In this document: piece by piece, positions 17,236 to 26,126 of the stretch
Layout: each line of letters opens with the position of its first letter
Numbering within the stretch: the stretch's first letter is position 1
Assembly: GCF_023015985.1 (NCBI RefSeq)
Contig: NZ_JALKAO010000003.1
Coordinates: forward strand, 1 to 64,000
Direction: 5' to 3'
Length of the DNA stretch: 64,000 nt
DNA from: Marivita sp. S6314
GTDB taxonomy: Bacteria; Pseudomonadota; Alphaproteobacteria; Rhodobacterales; Rhodobacteraceae
Notes under the pieces: generated by a model
Told to the model about the DNA's origin: nothing
The model's database searches: none
Seen by the model: the letters and a program-made list of their open reading frames with translations, nothing else
Made by a program: the position numbers and the translations under genes

Positions 17236-18446
17236 TCCGCCGGAACAGATTGCAAGGGTGCGCGACGGCCAAAGTGCCGGTGGTTGAGGATGAACACGAG
17301 CACGATCATGGCGATCTGGCTTGCGATGGCCAAAGAGGTCAAAGACCAGTAGGCGACGCCAAACTTGGCAATCAGGCCCGCGCCCACAAGGCCCTTGTTG
17401 ATCCAGAAGTGCAGCATCACACTCAGCGCGACGCCGGGGCAGACAAGTGCATAGGCTCCGGCTGAATTTCCATCACCGCGCAGATAGCTGTCCGCATATT
17501 TCTGACGCTTGAGAACCAAAAGACCCAGCGCCAGAAAGACGCCCTGAACCGCAAGGATCGTGGTGGTCAGAAGCAGGGAATCCGCAACGCCCCCATGTGC
17601 CTGGAATGTTGTGTGCAGGCCGTGTTCCTGCCGCAAGGTCATGATGCCCAACACCGTCAGGATCGGCACGACGATCATCAAGGTTGGCGCGCTTTCCTTG
17701 GCGGTGCCATGGTGCAACATCGAATTGAAGGCAAGAATGGCCGCGACAATGGCATAAAGCGCAGCAATCGTACCCAGCATGATCGACAGCACCAGAGACA
17801 GACCAACGATCAGCGGCACCGTGCTCATTGCTGCGGGGGCGGACATGCCGACGGCAATCATCGACAGGGCAAAGGCTGGCAGAAGCTGTGCGAAGGAGTT
17901 GTTTGCGGTCACGTCAAAAACGCCGCCTTCGCTGAGCACGCGCCCAAGGAAACCTCCAATGCGCCGGAAGGCCAGCACTGCGATCAGACCAAAGGCGATC
18001 ATGGCCAACGGAAACAGGTATTCGACGACGCTCCAAAGCCCCGGCACGAACACCAGACCAAGGATGAAACCCGCGTTCACGGTCATCGCAAGGGCCAGCG
18101 GCATGGCCAGAAACTGTGTCTCTCCATTGGAGGTCACGAGCTTTGTATAGCTCTCGGTTTTCCGGAAACTGGCGAACTGTGTCAGGTTCCAGACGAGAAG
18201 TTTGATGTTCAAAAAGGCAAAGCCAGCGGTCCCGGTCACAGCGATCAGGATCGCGGCTTTCATTGGAAGCGTCCCTGTTGTGAACGCTTTCAGGATGTCT
18301 TCGAAGACAGGCACCGGTTGATCCGGGTGCGGGACCCAAAACATGAGAAACATGAAGAAGGTGACAACAAGCCCGCCAGCCCCAAGCGAGGCCAGAAAGT
18401 ATAGCGGCGACCAGGTGTCGGCAGGACGATGATGAGACGTGTTCAT
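17232..18446 (-). CDS. multi-pass membrane protein (TsoY-like?)
   Basis: A 404-residue protein with about ten hydrophobic segments (YFLASLGAGGLVVTFFMFLM, FLAMPLALAMTVNAGFILGL, AFALSMIAVGMSAPAAMS and others) and short polar loops. There is no signal peptide or nucleotide-binding motif. It vaguely recalls the TsoY membrane family and the TDT transporters, but I would not assign it firmly. The start MNTSHH was set by the hydrophilic-to-membrane transition and by AGGAG about 6 bp upstream; an upstream frame extension overlaps the divergent AraC gene. It forms a two-gene unit with the second Crp/Fnr regulator, suggesting a membrane protein and its own regulator. Confidence 0.6.
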   Translation of the reverse strand: MNTSHHRPADTWSPLYFLASLGAGGLVVTFFMFLMFWVPHPDQPVPVFEDILKAFTTGTLPMKAAILIAVTGTAGFAFLNIKLLVWNLTQFASFRKTESYTKLVTSNGETQFLAMPLALAMTVNAGFILGLVFVPGLWSVVEYLFPLAMIAFGLIAVLAFRRIGGFLGRVLSEGGVFDVTANNSFAQLLPAFALSMIAVGMSAPAAMSTVPLIVGLSLVLSIMLGTIAALYAIVAAILAFNSMLHHGTAKESAPTLMIVVPILTVLGIMTLRQEHGLHTTFQAHGGVADSLLLTTTILAVQGVFLALGLLVLKRQKYADSYLRGDGNSAGAYALVCPGVALSVMLHFWINKGLVGAGLIAKFGVAYWSLTSLAIASQIAMIVLVFILNHRHFGRRAPLQSVPAE

Positions 18447-18500
18447 GGCGATTCTCCTGTAGTAATGACGGAGATATGGCACGGTGCTCCACGGCTTGAC

Positions 18501-18515
18501 GGTGACATGATCACA
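18501..18515. promoter_or_regulatory. degenerate copy of the GTGA-N5-TCAC dyad
   Basis: GGTGAC-ATG-ATCACA keeps GTGA and TCAC at the same 5-bp spacing as the two perfect palindromes. It lies 55-70 bp upstream of the membrane protein/Crp operon. Only four of six arm positions pair, so it is a weaker candidate. Confidence 0.4.
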
Positions 18516-18639
18516 AACATCCAGATCGGGAGTGGGGCGGTTTACCCTGTCCGGCGCGGGAACAGGGTGGTTTGGCACTAGATGTGATCTGTAAGATGAC
18601 TTCTGTGCCCCTGCATACGATGATAGCAGTCGGCACAAG

Positions 18640-19668
18640 ATGACCCGTTCCACGCCCACGATCTATTCGACCGTTTCGCAAGCGTTCATCGCTGACTGGC
18701 TGGCGGCGCTCCGACCATTGTGTTCGCAGGCGCAATTTGCATCACTGATGGAGCGTTCGGACCTCACGGCGGATCACGGCCACGCGCAGGGCCGCGTCAC
18801 GCTGGATCAAATCGTTTGTCTGTACCAACTGGCGGCGGTGGAAACCGGTGACGAAATGATGGGATTGTGGGGGCGTCCTATCCGGCCCCGCGCTTTGCAG
18901 CATTTGCTGACATCCGTGCGCGAGGCCACAACACTCTCATCTGCCCTGTATCGGTTCTCGACGTTCTGGAACCTGCTGCTTGACGACTACCAGTTCCATC
19001 TGACTGACGCGGACAAGGCCCTGACGCTGACGCTGCAGCCACAGGGCGATGTTCAGGTTCGCCGATTTGGGCACACGTTGATCCTTAAACTGGCGCATGG
19101 CTTGATGTCGTGGTTGGCGCGATCCGAAGTGCCGGTCACGCGGGTGGGTTTCGCATTTGGTGCGCCCAGCTTTGCAGAGGATTACGCTGTCATCTTCCCC
19201 GCACCGGTGATCTTTGATCAGCCGGCAACCTCGATTGTTTTCGATCCGGGCGCGCTGGGCCCGGTTCAGCCGCGCAGCGCCACCGATCTTGATGCGTTCC
19301 TCCAGACGGCCCCGAGGGACTGGATATTCACAAGTTCCCGCGAACACACGCAATCGCTGCGCGTTCGAACCTATCTTAGCCAAACTGATTGGAGCACGGC
19401 GAACCTGACGCAGACGGCCAGCGCCATGCATGTCACACCGCGCACCCTGATCCGCAAATTGCAGGCAGACGGGACATCGTTCCAGGCCATCAAGGATGCC
19501 CTGCGCCGCGACATCGCGATCCGGCATCTCAAGTCAGGTCGTATGAGCATCGAAGCCGTTGCGCAGGAGGTCGGGTTTTCCTCGGCGGCCAATTTTCACC
19601 GCGCGTTTCAGAGATGGACCGGCAATGCGCCAAGTGCGTATCGCAGCTCATCAGACCATGACGGATAG
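18640..19668 (+). CDS. AraC family transcriptional regulator
   Basis: A 342-residue regulator. The first ~200 residues match the arabinose-binding-like domain of the OruR/ArgR-type AraC group (LYQLAAVETGDEMMGLWGRP, RFSTFWNLLLDDYQFHL). The C-terminal ~90 residues hold two HTH motifs (TQTASAMHVTPRTLIRKLQA and IEAVAQEVGFSSAANFHRAF, then the WTGNAPSAYR signature). It is divergent from the membrane protein/Crp unit and points toward the acyl-CoA dehydrogenase 175 bp downstream. Targets and ligand cannot be inferred. Confidence 0.93.
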   Translation: MTRSTPTIYSTVSQAFIADWLAALRPLCSQAQFASLMERSDLTADHGHAQGRVTLDQIVCLYQLAAVETGDEMMGLWGRPIRPRALQHLLTSVREATTLSSALYRFSTFWNLLLDDYQFHLTDADKALTLTLQPQGDVQVRRFGHTLILKLAHGLMSWLARSEVPVTRVGFAFGAPSFAEDYAVIFPAPVIFDQPATSIVFDPGALGPVQPRSATDLDAFLQTAPRDWIFTSSREHTQSLRVRTYLSQTDWSTANLTQTASAMHVTPRTLIRKLQADGTSFQAIKDALRRDIAIRHLKSGRMSIEAVAQEVGFSSAANFHRAFQRWTGNAPSAYRSSSDHDG

Positions 19669-19843
19669 TTTTGTCACTTTTGGACAATAATCTGTCACTG
19701 CCAGAGATCGTGTCCCTTGCGGATCAGGGTTAGATTTCAGTCGTAAATCAGAACTCAAGTACTCCAGTCGCGCTTTTTGCCTTTGACCTTCTGCCAACCG
19801 CAGATGGCGCGATCGGATGTGCCTATACGAAAGGACCTGCCCG

Positions 19844-21049
19844 ATGTCAGACAAGCTTACGCAAATTCTGGACGCTGCCCGTGACCACGCGATGTCTGTT
19901 ATTCTGCCGAATGTTGATGCGTGGAATGCCGCAAAAACCTGGCCGCGAGAGGCATCAGATGCGGCAGGAGCTGCGGGGCTGACCGGGCTTTACGCGCCAG
20001 AAGACTTTGGCGGTCAGGGGCTTTCGCTGTCAGACGGCATTCAGGTTTATGAACAACTGGGTCTTGGGGATGGGGCGTATGCGTTTGCGCTGTCGATGCA
20101 CAATATCTGCACCTACGCGGCGTGCGGCTATGGCACCGACGTTTTCAAGAACGCTTGGGCACATGATCTGACCTCTGGGCGCAAACTGGCGAATTTTGCC
20201 CTGACAGAACCGCAATCCGGGTCGGACCCGATGCGCATGTACACGCGCGCCACGATCAATGGCGATGGAACGTGGACGATCAACGGATCGAAAGCTTGGG
20301 TCAGCCTTGCGGGGGAGGCCGATATTTACTTCACCGTGGTCAAGACGAGCGACGCACCGGGCCACAAGGACATGGCGATGATCGCGATCCCGGCAGATGC
20401 CCCGGGTGTCAGCTTTGGCCCCCGATACGACACGCCGTCGTATTCGTTCCTGCCGATGTCAGAGATGTATCTGAACAATGTTGTGGTCAGCGAAGACAAT
20501 ATCATCCTGCCCATCGGTCAGGGCTTGCAAGGCTCTCTGATGGCGATTGATATTGCACGGGTGTCCATCGCTTCGGGGTGCTGTGGTCTGATGCAAGCGG
20601 CACTGGACACGGCATTGTCCTACTCCAAGAACCGCAAGATGTTTGGTGGAAAGACCCTTGATCTTGATGGTATCCAATGGATGCTGGGCGAGGTTGCGAC
20701 GGATCTTGAGGCGTCCAAGCTGTTATATCGCAAAGCCGCCGAAGCGCTTGGCACCCCCGAAGGTCCGCTGATGGCGGCACATGCAAAACGATTTGTGCCG
20801 GATGCTGCGGTCAAAGCTGCAAACACCTGCACGCAGGTTCTAGGTGGGATGGGGCTTTTGCAGCCTTATGGCCTCGACCGTTTGTCGCGGCTTGCGCAGA
20901 TGTTGCGGATCGTGGACGGGACAACCGAAATCAGCCGTGTTGTCATCGGACGGGCTTTGCAAAAACGCGCCGCAGGGTTGCCGGACCTGCCCGTCCCATT
21001 GGGATTTGGCGAAACCACACAGACGCAGGAATCTGTCGCCGCAGAATAG
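19844..21049 (+). CDS. acyl-CoA dehydrogenase
   Basis: A 401-residue FAD enzyme catalysing alpha,beta-desaturation of an acyl-CoA with electron transfer to ETF. It has the ACAD signatures [15 protein letters not shown] (residues ~115-130), W-V-S-L-A at the flavin contact, [17 protein letters not shown], and a late [20 protein letters not shown] with the [15 protein letters not shown] tail. Start MSDKLT has AAGGACC 7 bp upstream. Substrate chain is not evident. No neighbouring beta-oxidation genes; the methylmalonyl-CoA epimerase lies nearby on the same strand but beyond a convergent gene. Confidence 0.93.
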   Translation: MSDKLTQILDAARDHAMSVILPNVDAWNAAKTWPREASDAAGAAGLTGLYAPEDFGGQGLSLSDGIQVYEQLGLGDGAYAFALSMHNICTYAACGYGTDVFKNAWAHDLTSGRKLANFALTEPQSGSDPMRMYTRATINGDGTWTINGSKAWVSLAGEADIYFTVVKTSDAPGHKDMAMIAIPADAPGVSFGPRYDTPSYSFLPMSEMYLNNVVVSEDNIILPIGQGLQGSLMAIDIARVSIASGCCGLMQAALDTALSYSKNRKMFGGKTLDLDGIQWMLGEVATDLEASKLLYRKAAEALGTPEGPLMAAHAKRFVPDAAVKAANTCTQVLGGMGLLQPYGLDRLSRLAQMLRIVDGTTEISRVVIGRALQKRAAGLPDLPVPLGFGETTQTQESVAAE

Positions 21050-21072
21050 GCGGTCATGTCTATCCATGCTGG

Positions 21073-21092
21073 CCCGCGCCGTATGGCGCGGG
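21073..21092. terminator. bidirectional hairpin between convergent genes
   Basis: A perfect 8-bp stem CCCGCGCC / GGCGCGGG with a GTAT loop, midway between the acyl-CoA dehydrogenase stop and the stop of the convergent response regulator gene. There is no long T-tract. Confidence 0.6.
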
Positions 21093-21127
21093 TGTCACTC
21101 CGGGTTGTTTGCGACGTATCGAAACAC

Positions 21128-21844
21128 CTACACCGCGACGGCGTCGCTCAACCTGGCCTCTACCAATCCTGCAATGCGCATGACCTGCCCTCTGAGCGGC
21201 ATGCCCTTGGATCGGGCTGTGGCGAGGTCGAGCGCGGCGCTTTCAAGGGCTTCATCCGCTGCGGTGCTGGCCACGCCGCGCAGGAACAGGGCGACATAGT
21301 CAATGGTACGGTCGTCGACCGGCCCCTCAAGAATCTCTGCCATGTGAGCCATGTCTTCGCGGAACGCAATCGGGTCGGGTTCTATGGATCCGTTGTCGAT
21401 CGCGCGCAGGCCGCAGGGCTGACGCTCTTCAGGCAGATGCTGAAGAATCGCGTTCTGGAAACTGCCAAGGTTCGTGATGGGTTTGGACAAAAAGCCGTCC
21501 GCACCCGCCGCAAAGGCAATATCTTCGGCAAAGCTGTCGCCGCTGGTTCCCAACAAAACCGAAACGCGCGGCAGAGAAGTGGACAATTCGAAGATCAGGT
21601 CCGCGCCGCTGCCGTCCGGCAACCCCATATCCACGACCACGACGGACGGGCGGTACACCTGCAAATGCCGTCGTGCGGATTTCAGGCAATCGGCGCGTCG
21701 CAATCGCGCCCCGCTGTGCATGCACATCAGCCTGAGCGCATCGCAGGCGTAGCGACTGTCCTCTACCGCCAGGATCGTCAGCCCAAGCAAGGGGCGTGCG
21801 ACCGTTGGCCTGTGCATTTGGTCTAAAGCTTGATCATCCATCAT
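21128..21844 (-). CDS. response regulator (receiver domain with non-DNA-binding C-terminal region)
   Basis: A 238-residue protein. Residues ~20-135 form a CheY-like receiver with the acidic pair E28-D29, phospho-acceptor D72 in VVVDMGLPDGSG, and K121 in GFLSKPIT. The last ~100 residues are helical and acidic with no recognisable HTH, GGDEF or HD motif; they may be an Hpt-like or interaction module. The start at the double ATG (21844) follows GGAGGG. No cognate histidine kinase is adjacent. It is convergent with the acyl-CoA dehydrogenase. Confidence 0.85.
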   Translation of the reverse strand: MMDDQALDQMHRPTVARPLLGLTILAVEDSRYACDALRLMCMHSGARLRRADCLKSARRHLQVYRPSVVVVDMGLPDGSGADLIFELSTSLPRVSVLLGTSGDSFAEDIAFAAGADGFLSKPITNLGSFQNAILQHLPEERQPCGLRAIDNGSIEPDPIAFREDMAHMAEILEGPVDDRTIDYVALFLRGVASTAADEALESAALDLATARSKGMPLRGQVMRIAGLVEARLSDAVAV

Positions 21845-21972
21845 GTTGCCCTCCGTGAGTCGCTTCACTGTGCGACGCGTTGCCTAACAGGTGGTTAATG
21901 ACGCTTCGCCCTCTTGTCTGGACCCACGGGGCAGGGGATAAGCGCGCCAGATGCTTTGATGGAGAGACCCAG

Positions 21973-22377
21973 ATGATCGGACGTTTGAACCACGTGGCCA
22001 TTGCAGTGCCGGACCTTGAGGCGGCCGCGAACCAGTATCGGTCAGCGCTGGGCGCGAATGTTGGTGAGCCGCAGGATGAACCGGACCACGGCGTGACCGT
22101 GATTTTCATCGAACTGCCCAACACCAAGATCGAACTGTTGTACCCGTTGGGAGATAACAGCCCGATCAACGGGTTTCTTGAGAAAAACCCGGCTGGCGGC
22201 ATCCACCATGTTTGCTACGAGGTGGACGACATTCTGGCCGCGCGCGATCACCTCAAAGAAACAGGCGCGCGTGTTTTGGGTGACGGCACGCCAAAGATCG
22301 GTGCGCATGGCAAGCCGGTGCTGTTTCTGCATCCCAAAGATTTCAACGGATGCCTTGTCGAACTGGAACAAGTCTGA
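21973..22377 (+). CDS. mce: methylmalonyl-CoA epimerase
   Basis: A 134-residue VOC-fold protein interconverting (R)- and (S)-methylmalonyl-CoA in propionate metabolism. It has the family's two beta-alpha-beta units with metal ligands in LNHVAIAVPDLEAAANQY, IELPNTKIELLYPLG, IHHVCYEVDDI and CLVELEQV. The length is normal. The start MIGRLNH is conserved; an in-frame upstream extension was rejected. It is followed 35 bp later by a DUF1467 gene, a pairing I recall from Rhodobacteraceae genomes. Confidence 0.95.
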   Translation: MIGRLNHVAIAVPDLEAAANQYRSALGANVGEPQDEPDHGVTVIFIELPNTKIELLYPLGDNSPINGFLEKNPAGGIHHVCYEVDDILAARDHLKETGARVLGDGTPKIGAHGKPVLFLHPKDFNGCLVELEQV

Positions 22378-22412
22378 CGCCGCCCCACATTAGGGACTAA
22401 AGGAGAAGCACC

Positions 22413-22709
22413 ATGTCTATCACATCCGCGCTCGTTCTTTATGCCGTGATCTGGTTCATGGTGTTCCTGATCGTGATTCCCATTCGGCTTCAGACGCAAG
22501 GCGATGTGGGGCAGATCGTTCCCGGTACACATGCCGGATCGCCCGAGGTGCATAACCTGAAAAAGAAGGCCTGGATCACAACCTGGGTTGGATTGGGCCT
22601 TTGGGTGGTGATCGCCGGGATTATCCTGTCGGGATGGATCACGATTCGCGATATCGATGTCTTTGACCGGATGGGTCCTGCGCCTGAATTTGGTGATACA
22701 AGTGGGTAA
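22413..22709 (+). CDS. DUF1467 family membrane protein
   Basis: A 98-residue protein with two transmembrane helices (ALVLYAVIWFMVFLIVIPIR and TWVGLGLWVVIAGIILSGWI) separated by a QGDVGQIVPGTHAGSPEVH loop typical of the family. Function unknown. AAGGAGAAGC lies before the ATG. Its last 24 codons overlap the convergent CysZ-like gene, which is unusual but both frames look genuine. Confidence 0.88.
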   Translation: MSITSALVLYAVIWFMVFLIVIPIRLQTQGDVGQIVPGTHAGSPEVHNLKKKAWITTWVGLGLWVVIAGIILSGWITIRDIDVFDRMGPAPEFGDTSG

Positions 22710-23364
22710 AGGTCGCGGCACCTAGGATCGGGATCACGAGGTTCACCAACGGCAGCGACAAGGGCATCGCCATCAGGATGCCCGCCAGCCAGATCTTGCC
22801 AAGATGACGTTTGCGCAAGGCCCGTGCCCCGGCACGGCCTTCACGGCGCATCGCGGCGAGTGTGAAATATTCCCGGCCCAGCAAGAACCCGTTCAATCCC
22901 CAAAAAATGAATAGGGCAAAGGGTGGGAAGAAGACGTAGAGGATAAAGGCAAGAACGTTTGCCGTAATCAGCACACCAAGAAAATTCACCGTATCGCGCA
23001 ATCCGTCGCCCCAGGACACTCGCTCGGCCTTTGGCAGGTGCGGGTAATGCTTGTCCTCGACCGCATCGGCCACATCGTCAAGAAACAGCGATGTGATGGC
23101 CGAGGCGACGGGAACCATCAGAAAAACCGATAGCACGATCATCGAGATCAGCGCGGTCCAGCTGACCAGATCATTCAACCAGGTCACTTCACCGATAAAG
23201 GGCAGGGTCGCTTCGGGCCCGAAGGCTGCATTCAGCACCCAGAGCAGCGCGGCGAAAAACGCGACAAGCAGGGCAATTCCCAATCCGATGCCAAGGAGTA
23301 GGACACGCCGGAACCGTGGGTCCCCCAACTGGCCCAGCGTGAGGAGGAAACTGCGTAGGATCAT
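22639..23364 (-). CDS. EI24/CysZ-like membrane protein
   Basis: A 241-residue membrane protein with the EI24 family pattern: four or more hydrophobic stretches (LLGIGLGIALLVAFFAALLW, SMIVLSVFLMVPVASAITSL, FPPFALFIFWGLNGFLLGRE, LPLVNLVIPILGAATFTHLY) and the charged DDVADAVEDKHYP loop. CysZ proteins import sulfate, but many EI24 members have unknown roles, so the substrate is not claimed. It is coupled to the upstream nitroreductase gene by an ATGA overlap and overlaps DUF1467 tail to tail by 71 bp. Confidence 0.85.
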   Translation of the reverse strand: MILRSFLLTLGQLGDPRFRRVLLLGIGLGIALLVAFFAALLWVLNAAFGPEATLPFIGEVTWLNDLVSWTALISMIVLSVFLMVPVASAITSLFLDDVADAVEDKHYPHLPKAERVSWGDGLRDTVNFLGVLITANVLAFILYVFFPPFALFIFWGLNGFLLGREYFTLAAMRREGRAGARALRKRHLGKIWLAGILMAMPLSLPLVNLVIPILGAATFTHLYHQIQAQDPSGQRHRYRES

Positions 23365-23939
23365 GCGTCAATCCATGTCGTGATTGCGGTGATATCGGGG
23401 CGGGGGCGTTCCGGTGGCACCGCGGAGGCGGTACCGATGTGAATGAAGCCGGCAACGCGTTCGGCGTTGCTCAGACCCAGATGATCGGCACAGAACTGCG
23501 TGTCGTGGGACGGCCAGCCGCTGAGCCAATTGGCACCCCAGCCCGAGGCCAGGGAGGCGTTCAGCAAGGCAAGACACACGGCACCTGCCGAATAGGTTTG
23601 TTCAATCGCGGGGATCTTTTCAGACGGTTTCTGGACTTCGATCACGGCGACGCAAAGGGGGCTGTCATCAAACTGACTACGGGCCTTGGCGACGTCTTCG
23701 GGCGCGAGGCCATTTGACGTACCGCGCGCGTCGATGGCGTTAGCCAATCGGGTCAAGGCCGGTTTTTCAAGAACGATGAACCGCCAGGGTTCGAGCTTGC
23801 CATGGTCCGGCGTGCGGCCCGCAGCCGTGAGGATGGGCATCAAGGCCTCCCGGTCTGGCGCAGGCGCGCGCAGCAATTTGGCGGGCCGCGATCTGCGGGT
23901 CTGCAAGAACTCCAACACGGGCTTGTTTGCTTCGGGCAT
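23361..23939 (-). CDS. nitroreductase family protein
   Basis: A 192-residue FMN-dependent nitroreductase-fold protein resembling the YdjA subgroup: FLQTRRSRPAKLL at the N-terminus binds FMN phosphate, then GRTPDHGKLEPWRFIV, then GWGANWLSGWPSHD in the middle, and an FIHIGTA strand near the end. Start MPEANKP has GAAGGAGG upstream. It likely reduces an unknown electrophile or quinone with NAD(P)H. Operon partner of the CysZ-like gene. Confidence 0.9.
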   Translation of the reverse strand: MPEANKPVLEFLQTRRSRPAKLLRAPAPDREALMPILTAAGRTPDHGKLEPWRFIVLEKPALTRLANAIDARGTSNGLAPEDVAKARSQFDDSPLCVAVIEVQKPSEKIPAIEQTYSAGAVCLALLNASLASGWGANWLSGWPSHDTQFCADHLGLSNAERVAGFIHIGTASAVPPERPRPDITAITTWIDA

Positions 23940-24131
23940 GATCCCTCCTTCGGTTCGATGGCACGGGTGCGCTGTCTTTGGCATCCGCTTAGGGCGTGAT
24001 AAAGCCTGACCTTGACGAAGAACAGCCTTGCCGGACTTGCGTGTTCATGACGGACCTGCCGTGAGCATGTGACGCCAAACGCGGTGATCCTGTTGGGTCA
24101 AAGGTCATCCGGGAGATGGGATACGAACAGA

Positions 24132-24371
24132 CTAATCGGCGCTGTCTTCGCGGGAATAGACCCCTTCCGGAAGGGAAATGGCAGCCGCCAGATCCCGCAT
24201 TTGCGACATTGAGAATGTGATCTTGTTAACGCGATCAGTGCGGGGGTCATATTGTTCAACCGTGATGCATTCTTCGAACCCGTTGACGATCACGTCTTCC
24301 TGAAGCGGTTTGCTGCCTTCATCGACCAGCGTCACAACTGTCGAGTCAAATTCGTGTTCGATGCTAAACAT
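24132..24371 (-). CDS. small conserved hypothetical protein
   Basis: A 79-residue acidic protein (MFSIEHEFDSTVVTLVDEGS, then VNGFEECITVEQYDP and KITFSMSQMRDLAAAISLPE) predicted as mixed beta strand plus one helix. I do not recognise a named family. It is single, with its own gap on both sides (192 and 131 bp, no other signal seen), and divergent from the M48 lipoprotein gene. Codon use looks like its neighbours, which supports a real gene. Confidence 0.65.
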   Translation of the reverse strand: MFSIEHEFDSTVVTLVDEGSKPLQEDVIVNGFEECITVEQYDPRTDRVNKITFSMSQMRDLAAAISLPEGVYSREDSAD

Positions 24372-24502
24372 TTGTTAAGCGTACCTCGCAAGTTTGAGGC
24401 TTGCCAAGCCGCATCTGCAAAAAACCACCGACCGGAAATCGGGGCTGGCGAGGGTCCGGAATTGACCCTATTTCTAGGGGCAACGTGACAAGGACACCAT
24501 TT

Positions 24503-25222
24503 ATGCGCTGGATACTCGTTTTGGCATTTGCTGCAGTGGCCGCATGCGATGTCGCGCCGTCGTCGACATCCTCTGCCCAGCGGCCGCAGGCCAGCCAACC
24601 ACAGCTGACCCAGCAAGACGCCCGGACGCGGGCAGGACGCGCCGCGCGGCAGTTCGTTACGGTTGTCTCTACCGTGGAGCCGGTCGCAGAGCGCGAATGC
24701 CGACGGCGTGCGCCGCGCGCCAATTGCGATTTCCAGATCGTCGTTGATGACCGCCCAAGCCAGGCCCCGAACGCCTTTCAGACGGTAGACCGCAACGGGC
24801 GACCGATTCTGGCCTTCAATCTTGCCTTGATCTCCTCGGTCGACAACGCGGATGAACTGGCCTTTGTCATGGGGCACGAGGCGGCACATCACATTCTTGG
24901 GCATTTGGGCCGCACGCAACAGAATGCGGCTGTCGGGGCGGTCATCCTGTCGGGTCTTGCTGCGCTGGGCGGTGCGGATGCGGCTGCGGTTCAATCCGCC
25001 GAACAGATCGGCGCGACCATCGGCGCCCGTCGGTACTCTAAAGATTTTGAGCTTGAGGCCGACAGACTGGGCACGATTGTCACGGCGAATGCGGGCTATA
25101 ATCCGGTGCGTGGGGCAGAGTTCTTCAACAGGATTCCAGACCCCGGAAACCGCTTTCTTGGCACGCACCCGCCCAATGCGGCCCGAATGGAAATCGTGCG
25201 CCGGACCGCCGAACAGCTCTGA
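24503..25222 (+). CDS. M48 family metallopeptidase lipoprotein
   Basis: A 239-residue lipoprotein with a short signal peptide and lipobox AVAAC (Cys ~15). A Ser/Gln-rich linker follows, then an M48 catalytic domain with HEAAHH (HExxH zinc site) near residue 127 and a downstream FELEADRLGT third-ligand motif. Relatives such as LoiP and BepA act in outer-membrane quality control. Start MRWILV was chosen because it exposes the signal sequence; a longer in-frame start is implausible. Confidence 0.9.
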   Translation: MRWILVLAFAAVAACDVAPSSTSSAQRPQASQPQLTQQDARTRAGRAARQFVTVVSTVEPVAERECRRRAPRANCDFQIVVDDRPSQAPNAFQTVDRNGRPILAFNLALISSVDNADELAFVMGHEAAHHILGHLGRTQQNAAVGAVILSGLAALGGADAAAVQSAEQIGATIGARRYSKDFELEADRLGTIVTANAGYNPVRGAEFFNRIPDPGNRFLGTHPPNAARMEIVRRTAEQL

Positions 25223-25276
25223 TTGACCTGCATCAAGGCTTCACTTTTGGATGCGCCTTAAATTGAGGGTGCAACA

Positions 25277-25543
25277 ATGGGGAGCATTGTCATGCACACT
25301 GAATCAAAACGGGCCCATCATACGAAGCTGGTTCTGGATATGGCAGATCAGCAAGGCGTTGATCTCGCGGAACTCTTCATGCGCGCCGAACTGACTGAAG
25401 ACCAGCTGGACAACGCTGTTGACCGGTGTGTCGGCTGTACCAATCCGAACGCGTGTCGCAGCCTGCTCGACAGCGCCGCGCATCCGGTTGACCTGCCCGA
25501 CTACTGCCGAAACGGCGATCTGTTCCGATCTTTAAAGGCGTAA
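25277..25543 (+). CDS. DUF6455-like Cys-rich small protein (copy 1)
   Basis: An 88-residue protein with an N-terminal helical half (LVLDMADQQGVDLAELFMRA) and the motif CVGCTNPNAC (C-x2-C-x5-C), then DYCRNGDLF with a fourth Cys. It resembles the DUF6455 family, whose function is unknown. Four cysteines at conserved spacing suggest metal or Fe-S binding. First of three tandem paralogues; 11 bp separate it from the second. The start may be at 25277 (GAGGGTG upstream) or five codons later. Confidence 0.75.
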   Translation: MGSIVMHTESKRAHHTKLVLDMADQQGVDLAELFMRAELTEDQLDNAVDRCVGCTNPNACRSLLDSAAHPVDLPDYCRNGDLFRSLKA

Positions 25544-25554
25544 AGGACGGGTCA

Positions 25555-25842
25555 ATGCACTTCGGACAATGGCACCCTTTGGGAGAAACAGGGGTCCACT
25601 ATTGGCGTGTTCAACGCATGGCAAAGTCGTGCGACGTGAACACAGCCTGTGCCGCCGCCGACGGACGTCTGGACCAAGAGGCATGGGCCGACATGGTGCA
25701 GCGATGTCGTGGTTGCGCATGGGTGGACGGCTGTGAACGCTGGTTGCACAGCAAAGAATACGAAACGGATGTCGCACCGCCAAACACTTGTTTGAATGCC
25801 GACATTCTAACCGAACTGGCGCAAGGACAGAAGCAATGTTGA
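25555..25842 (+). CDS. DUF6455-like Cys-rich small protein (copy 2)
   Basis: A 95-residue paralogue with CRGCAWVDGC (C-x2-C-x5-C), then PPNTCLNADIL. It has extra cysteines at KSCDVNTAC and at the very C-terminus (KQC). AAGGACGGG precedes the ATG. Its stop overlaps the start of the third copy by 7 bp, so translation is coupled. Confidence 0.72.
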   Translation: MHFGQWHPLGETGVHYWRVQRMAKSCDVNTACAAADGRLDQEAWADMVQRCRGCAWVDGCERWLHSKEYETDVAPPNTCLNADILTELAQGQKQC

Positions 25843-26102
25843 CGAGTCGTCTTGGAGATCCAGAACTGCACTTTTGGCTGACCCGCAGCGTCGCGCGGGT
25901 GATGGGTGTAAGCCTGTCGGAAGCACTGGCGAGCGAAAGGCTGTCCGCCAAAGACTATGCCGATCTTGTCACCGAATGCCGGGGATGTGCTCTGGTTGAG
26001 ACATGCAAGGGGTGGCTCGGGGGGCAATCGACGGTTGTGCGCAAGGCACCGCCGGGATGCGCCAATTCAACCACTCTGGAGCAACTCGCACAGACCCATT
26101 AG
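25836..26102 (+). CDS. DUF6455-like Cys-rich small protein (copy 3)
   Basis: An 88-residue paralogue: a helical half (LHFWLTRSVARVMGVSLSEA), then CRGCALVETC (C-x2-C-x5-C) and PPGCANSTTLEQL. The start MLTSRLGD has AAGGACAG upstream, inside the end of copy 2. It is the last gene before the convergent NDUFA9-like gene; a hairpin lies between them. Confidence 0.72.
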   Translation: MLTSRLGDPELHFWLTRSVARVMGVSLSEALASERLSAKDYADLVTECRGCALVETCKGWLGGQSTVVRKAPPGCANSTTLEQLAQTH

Positions 26103-26108
26103 CACGCC

Positions 26109-26126
26109 GCGCGCCCTTAGGCGCGC
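26109..26126. terminator. hairpin between DUF6455 trio and convergent NDUFA9-like gene
   Basis: A perfect 7-bp stem GCGCGCC / GGCGCGC with a CTTA loop. The loop contains most of the reverse-strand stop codon of the NDUFA9-like gene. Probably serves both directions; no T-tract. Confidence 0.45.

Noticed and set aside
24503-25222. Longer start for the M48 protein at 24401
   Set aside because: It would bury the signal peptide and lipobox behind 34 charged residues.
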